Positions 58,166 through 64,000 of a DNA stretch of 64,000 bases are shown in pieces (the first letter of the stretch is position 1; each line of letters starts with the position of its first letter). The translations under genes and the position numbers were made by a program. Origin of the DNA: Ciona savignyi. Its lineage: Eukaryota > Chordata > Ascidiacea > Phlebobranchia > Cionidae. Under the pieces are notes generated by a model. The model was given only the letters and a program-made list of their open reading frames with translations. It searched no databases and was not told the DNA's origin. The DNA lies in NCBI GenBank assembly GCA_000149265.1, contig CH002829.1, positions 142,850 to 206,849 on the forward strand, given 5' to 3'.

Positions 58166-60076
58166 TGCTTTAATCCTGTAAATGGGAAAACGCTTTCGAT
58201 TTACCACACGTGCAAGAATCAGATCACCACGCACTCACCGTCAGGATAACGTTGCTATTTTTGCTTGCTGTGTATGATTGAGGTGTACCTTCTCTTGTAA
58301 CAACACAGACATGACAACGTAGTAGTTCATACCTAGGCTTCCGGCGGTGTACGCTAAGTGCATTGCCACGACCGTCCTACCAGCGACCAAGTTCAATGCT
58401 GCACTCTCTTCAACGAAGCCGAGGCACTAACTCACCAAGCTATTCGCCAGGTCTAATCTTTTTTTAAACGATAGCTACATCTATGTTTAACACACTGCAA
58501 CAAGTTTCGAACTTTTTTGGCTGCCGACGCTCTAACTGACCGTTTTTGCTGCTGAGAAGCTAGTGATGTAACAACAAACGTACACTGGATACGTCATAAC
58601 AAACCATTTGCACATTTTGTTACTTGAATGCGGATGAAAACAACAACGAAAACAAATTTATATATATGCTCACAATATTTTAATAGCCTAAGAAAATAAA
58701 CATCGTCGGTTTAATTTTTTATTAAAATAACGACTTTTGACAAATTGGAACATAGAGAATACTAGAAGGGGTGCCGGTAGAAATAACACTTTGTCCTCCA
58801 GGTGGCGGTATATCGTCGAACAAATTCATCACGTATAGAGGTTATAGTTCAACCTTTGTATTGATCTGGTCTATAATCATGACGTATGGTTAAGAATTAG
58901 GCTACTCATGTTTATACCCCCGCATAAGGAAACGCAAACGTCGTTATAGCCCAATCAAAATATTATCTAGTTTCCTCCCCGAATACACAAACGACTCGCT
59001 ATAAATAAACACCAATCGCTAAAATATTTAATTTTGCAGATATTTTGCAATCCTACAATTACGATTACTATTTTGACCCAATAGCATATACCGTGCCATT
59101 AAATGCCACTGTGCTAGTAGCATTTGAATGGCTCCGATCCCACAACCTTGATGGCCCAATGTACTAACATTGAGCTACTGTTCCAACAAGATACTTGAGT
59201 GGATCTGGAATTCTGGAAGCAATCGTCCTTCCACCATTTTCCTTTCATCACGTCCATGCAAACCACACTTCACCTTTTTATAAGCCGTCATCAGTTTCTC
59301 TTTCCAGGTCTAAATGCACGTGTACGGTGACTTCGGGGGCCATTGCACTTGAGTAGTTCACAGAACGATTTCTTAAAGCTACAAGTTTCAAATTAAATTG
59401 GTACCAAATAACCCATTGCGATATTTTAAATTTGTTACTAAAACGTTATGTTAAATAAGTACAACTGAAAGGAGTTAATAAAATCTAACAATAATAACAT
59501 TATAACACGCGGGCTGCTTACATTCACAGACAAAACAAACATGCTGGTGTGTGTACGCATGCAAATTTACTATAAAACGAGAGTTTGTTAATCAGCGAAC
59601 GCCAAATCAAAATCCCCGTGGACAAGTTATAAATGATAAAATTACAGGACTGGTTATAGTTCCAGTGCGACTAAAATAGGTTTAGCAGAGGTTACTATAC
59701 AGGACTTTCATGTTTAAAATTGGTTACAAATATACGAGTAGATTAAGGTTTTTGTTCAGAACTGATAATATTTACAAGTAGTCACATATATAGGACTGGA
59801 ACAGGGTAACCTAATACAGTTATCTCTTAGACGGTTACCCCTTGTACCTTAAGAATATTGCCCATTCACTAGTTATTTCGGGTAACTTAAATAACTGTAT
59901 AATGAACAGTAACCTTCAGTCAAACCTAATTATCTTATTGGGTAAATATGAACAAACACTGGAAATAAAAAGTACTGTTTCGTAGACATGAGTGTTATGG
60001 TGCTAACTGCATTGCAGGTATTTTGCGTTTTATAACAACACATACATATCGACTCCAAGCAAAGATATTTTTCACA
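58166..60076. other. Single-copy DNA between the array and the GPCR gene
   Basis: No protein gene recognised. SINE-like motifs (GCACTCACCGTCAGGATAAC at 58211) and a tRNA-like stretch (59125-59192, - strand) are present; the remainder is AT-rich and is probably intergenic or GPCR 3' flank. Confidence 0.5.
59125..59192 (-). repeat. tRNA-like sequence (SINE or tRNA pseudogene)
   Basis: The - strand reads GTAGCTCAATGTTAGTACAT (A-box-like TAGCTCAATG) and GTGGGATCGGAGCC (B-box-like). An acceptor stem does not pair convincingly, so a functional tRNA is unlikely. Confidence 0.4.
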
Positions 60077-61322
60077 TTATATATTTAGCATACGAACAAC
60101 GAAACGTACTATAAATTTATAGAACCAACCTAAATTTACTTTTGGCTGAAGTAACTTTAAACAACAACAAAGTTTCTTAAATTCCTTCCGAAATCTAGTA
60201 ATCAAAATATCAAACGTTATTATATGGTCTTAGCATATTTAGCGTTCAATGTATAATTGATTTACACATGAAATTTTCGTAGACTTTAAAACAGGATGAG
60301 ATCGTAGATAAGGATAGTGAGTCTAAGAGTGAAGTGAACATTTTACACAAAACACACACTTTTATTGCAATAAAATTATCGTCTGTGTAAACGCAACAGC
60401 ATGAATTTGGTGACGAAACTTGTTTTTCAAAGTTTATCCCCGAAATAGGACACTTCCCACCCACCTGCTGTTGTTCCAACAATAGATGAACGGATTGTAC
60501 ATTGAACTACTCATTGCAACCCAGAAAACTGCCAGGTAGACTTGCTGGATCTGCTGCCAGTGGTAGCTGTCACTAATGATGTAGTCAGCAAGAAAGAAGA
60601 GGTGGTAGGGGCACCAACATATAGCGAATACGACAACCACAACCATCATCATTCGAACCGCCTGAAACAAAAATTTGTACTTTTACAGAATCTGTCCTGT
60701 TGTAGCAGTTTGGCCGTCGATAATATTTTATCGAAATCCTAAAACAAGTAGCTAAAGCTTCTTGTTGAATTGATTTTTTATTAAAACTGGTTTTTGGATT
60801 GGGAAAGGATCACATTTATTCATTCGACGGACCGCCAAGCGTTATAATAACCGGTAATCGTAAGATTACAAGATAACCAACTAATCGTCAGATTATTAGT
60901 TATGTTTAACGTAGCTGTGGTAGTGTGCTATATTCATACAATAAATACATTGTAATATTTTTGTTCAACCCATTAATACAACGGAAGGAACGTGAAAAGA
61001 CTAAAAAATGGTAAATATGAAATTTAGCACGCGGAAGCCATATATAATTTTAAATCAAATTCAATATTAATATGATAATAAATTTAATATTGATAGAGTC
61101 ATCAAAAATATATATTGGATGAGTAATTATAAATTTTTAACGCTTACCGACATAGATATCTTAATTACCTTTTTATTATTTGCGATTCTCCGGAGTTGTG
61201 TTTCATTTTGATGGCCGACTTGCTGGTTGCTACCACACAAGCGAAGACCCATTGCGACATAACTCACAGCAAGTATTATGAGGGGCAGGAAATAAGATAT
61301 CACCATAATTGAAATCTGGTAC
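60077..61322 (-). CDS. Tachykinin-receptor-like peptide GPCR, last three coding exons
   Basis: Exons 61169-61322 (TM5), 60465-60661 (TM6-TM7) and 60077-60194 (helix 8 and tail, stop 60077-60079); introns 60662-61168 and 60195-60464 are GT-AG and phases join in frame. TM5: [22 protein letters not shown]6: [20 protein letters not shown], holding the FxxCWxP motif. TM7: [20 protein letters not shown], holding NPxIY. The tail begins [11 protein letters not shown], a helix 8 followed by likely palmitoylated cysteines. [20 protein letters not shown] is closest to neurokinin/tachykinin receptors, and the two intron positions also resemble theirs. Upstream exons (TM1-TM4) were not found between 61323 and 64000 and probably lie outside the window. 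Neuropeptide-gated G-protein signalling is inferred. Confidence 0.82.
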
Positions 61323-61364
61323 CTGCAAATCACAGTTTACAGGATATGATATTATGTTTGTCAG

Positions 61365-61790
61365 GTGAACGGAAAAACGAGGCATTATCAGACGCTCAAT
61401 CGTCCGATTACCTCGCGATAACGAAAGAGGGCGTTTTCAAACGGGTAACGAACAGATTACCGTGCGCCCACCGTTGGATTACCGGAACTATTGCGTTTGC
61501 TTTGTATGGTCCTTTAATTTTGATATAACCAGTAACCCACTAGGTTCGCGCAATCTTTTTTTTTTTTTTTTTTTTTACCGAGCCAAGTTTCGAACCCATG
61601 ATGGAATCGTCACTAGGACCGTTTTATTTGTATAAGAGTTGGTATATGTATCGGTCGCGTTAACCATTTGGCCCCACGACCGTACAGGTTCGCGCAATCT
61701 CCGCTAAGTGCTTTACCTAACGACAGAAAGGACCAGCTAGCGAGCAATTTCGAATTTGCAACACTTCGGCTGGAGGGCGACGAAAACCTA
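61365..61790. repeat. SINE-like cluster with tRNA-like part (intron or flank of the GPCR)
   Basis: Contains GCGCCCACCGTTGGATTACC (61454), a T run (61557-61576), the - strand tRNA-like GGCCAAATGGTTAACGCGAC / CATGGGTTCGAAACTTGGC (61582-61673), and TAAGTGCTTTACCTAACGAC (61705). The same modules occur singly at 25471, 51237 and 58211, so several SINE copies or a composite family are present. Confidence 0.5.
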
Positions 61791-64000
61791 TTGGGTTGCG
61801 GGTTTTTCCTATGATAACATGATTAGATATATAATATATATACACAAGTTTAACCGTGTTTAAAAGACAATAAATGATGTTGTAACATAGACAACCGTTA
61901 TATCTCTTGCCCGCAGTCGGGTTAACATGCTTCTTACCCGAGCCTCATCCGGCCGGAATTTCCATCAGGCCACTTAATTCGACATGTCGTTCTTGAGTCG
62001 TTCGGTTCTGTGGAAACTGTGGCGAAGAAACACTGGGGAAAGGCGACAAGAAGCGAGAATATCCAGATGCCGGCAATTGTCGCTTTTGCTTTGGAAATAT
62101 GACGGTTAACTCTAAAAGGAATAAAGGGAGGACACTCTGCATATTAGAGGTAGAAAATAAAACTCTAATTCTGTCACAAACGCTAATCTTATTTTTTTAA
62201 GTCTTCGTCAGATTTTACGCTATAAGTTCATCTTTATTCTGAACAAGGAATAGCAATTTTTCGTCTTTCTGCCGAAGGGTTGCAGATTCGAAACTTGTCG
62301 GAAGCTAATTGGTTGCGTCATTATACAAAGCACGTAGTGGATATTGCGGTTTATCGGTAATCAGTTTTACCAAAATTAACGAAAAGTTTTAAACATACAC
62401 AGCACAGTACAATGGCTACGGCAACCCGATGGTGGGCGTGCGATAAAAGGGTACACCTGTGTAAGTACGCACCCTTACGTAATCGCAAAATCTGACGATT
62501 GCTTTTGTGATTGCGTTTTCCGTTCAGGGGGATAGACATGAATATCCAATCTTATCCTATCTTAATTTTGGATGTATGGTAAATTCCGTGTGGATACACA
62601 GTGCGTATTAAGATTTAATTTTATCATTCTCTGAAGCAGCAACCGCAGTAACGAAGAATAAAAATGATACCAACCGAAAATTAAAATTTAATTATTTTAA
62701 TCGTTTATTTCAATGCATCATCACGGTTTTAGGTGGCGGTAATGGTGGAGAATTATGTAAGGCTTTGGGAAATATTAGTTTAGGGTCAATGGTTACACCT
62801 AGGTTTAAATTTGGCGCTTCGAAAATCGATAAAACTCCAATATGCCAATCATTAGAAGCGCGTGGGGCAAAGCACGTTTAAATTTAGCACTAGCTTAAAT
62901 TTAATTAGCCACCTTAGTCACCTGTTACGTGAGAGAGTGGCTCTGTTACGTCAGTAAAGCATCAAAAACCTTCAACGTAAGGTTGGAGGCTTTATAATTA
63001 ATTAATCGACTGAATCATGGGATTTGGCCGCTATGGGTATAGGCCTTTCTACCATAGGGTGTGCGATTCCATCCTAATTGTTCGATGCATCGTAGAACCG
63101 ACTTGTACTTCAGCCTATAATTAGTTTAGTTTCGACCGGGGACAACTAAAACGCCGCAACAAAACGCTTGGACGAACACAGAATTAAATTTCCTCCGAGC
63201 GGCATAAACCGCAACTTTGTAAAAGACAAAGTGCTTGTCCAAAAAGGTTGTGTGGCTGAATGCAAAAACGGTCATATGACGAACCCATTGAGGGTCCCAC
63301 CCCGCTAAAAAAAAACAAAAAAAACAACAACCAAGAGCCAGTCAAAACAGCACAGTTGGCAAAGCCCCTTCAGTATGAGCGTGCTGGTATGTTCGAGGTG
63401 TCACTTACGTGTGCGTATATGTCCTTGAGAACGCCTCCCTACGGGCATACCCGTGGCCCTTGTAAGGATTTCGCAAAGAGACAACTTACTTTTTAACCAC
63501 AAACTTATGTACTGGAATGACTTGAACTATGGTAGACAGGCAAGGGAACGCAAATACCGTAGAATTTCACAACGCTTGTGTTACCTTTAAACCAAAGCCG
63601 AAAAAATCCGGTAGATTTAATTTCTATTATGAAGATTGAATCGAAATCGTTATCTCACAATTACCATTGTGATAATTCATTATTTTAAATCAAGGTTTTA
63701 AATTCCAAATAAATACAGCTTATTAGTAACTTATAGCAACTATTTATCCAGCCGTTAATCAGTTAAAGGTTTGTTTTGTAGTTAATACACCTCTAAACCT
63801 AGGAATATTTAAAGGTACATTTAACAGTTTACGGGCGCGAAATGATTGCTTACATAGATAGAGTTTGTTAGTTTCTGATTTAGATTGAAGAAATACAGGA
63901 AAATCGACACTGCATAATTTATGAGCATTAAGTACTACTCATTTAGTGTAGTTAGTTCCGTTCTGTTACGGAAGTCATCGCTTATTCAAATACCATTTAA
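61791..64000. other. Single-copy DNA upstream of the GPCR exons, no gene recognised
   Basis: AT-rich. One + strand reading frame (63260-63496, starting MQKRSYDEPIEGPTPLKKNK) has no recognisable domain. A short hairpin (CCTTCAAC-GTAA-GGTTGGAGG) is at 62969-62989. A complement of the CGCCCACC SINE motif is at about 62425. TM1-TM4 exons of the GPCR were looked for on the - strand and not seen. Confidence 0.4.

Noticed and set aside
59125..59192. Functional tRNA gene on the - strand
   Set aside because: A- and B-box-like text is present, but the acceptor and anticodon stems do not pair well.
63260..63496. 78-codon + frame with a Lys/Asn-rich low-complexity stretch
   Set aside because: No domain, no paralogue and no splice context. 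It could be a fragment of an unknown repeat but is not supported as a gene.

Overview
The window is AT-rich, intron-bearing animal DNA. The best guess is an ascidian tunicate (Ciona-like). This is inferred from base composition, short introns, a chordate-type tachykinin-like receptor, THAP/P-type transposons and a type-3 copper enzyme with EGF-like and TSP1 modules; no single marker fixes the species.

Backbone. The core is a tandem array. Unit 1 (12503-33698) and unit 2 (44936-57004) each carry one complete 10-exon gene on the + strand: signal peptide, Cys-rich EGF-like module, thrombospondin type-1 repeat, then a tyrosinase / molluscan-hemocyanin-type copper domain. Exon lengths and phases match between the two genes except in exon 10, where gene 1 carries a frameshift. 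A third unit (57005-about 58165) keeps only the first ~1.2 kb of a unit and has no gene. Beyond it lies single-copy DNA with the last three coding exons of a peptide GPCR on the - strand (60077-61322).

Mobile DNA between units. Units 1 and 2 are each preceded by a P-type (THAP9-like) transposon that has a second, ~7 kb transposon nested near its right end. P copy 2 (33699-44935) is complete, with terminal inverted repeats and an 8-bp target duplication GTTGCAAT. Unit 3 has the matching empty site (57005-57012). The nested element has ~0.9 kb inverted ends built from about six ~147-bp repeats and encodes a ~1500-codon protein with N-terminal zinc-binding motifs and a C-terminal XPG/FEN1-like (PIN-like) nuclease signature. 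An Academ-type element is the nearest known class I can name. P copy 1 also holds a solo LTR (511-3794) that itself contains a PIF/Harbinger element (860-3528).

Insertions unique to one unit. Unit 1 carries a 539-bp hAT-type MITE (12796-13334), a ~6 kb TTAA-flanked composite with two copies of an element encoding a THAP protein and a convergent P2X7-tail-like Cys-rich protein plus a BEL/Pao Gag relic (15142-21176), and a 948-bp TIR element in intron 5 (25989-26936). Copy 2 of the nested transposon holds a 325-bp hAT-type MITE (37878-38202); copy 1 shows what looks like its excision footprint at the same site. The paralogous units supply empty sites that date and delimit these insertions.

Assembly notes. 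The N run at 16728-16827 is a 100-base placeholder. The larger gap (32107-32978) looks false: its two flanks overlap each other, and unit 2 is continuous there. The G-rich 31917-32106 looks like low-quality read end.
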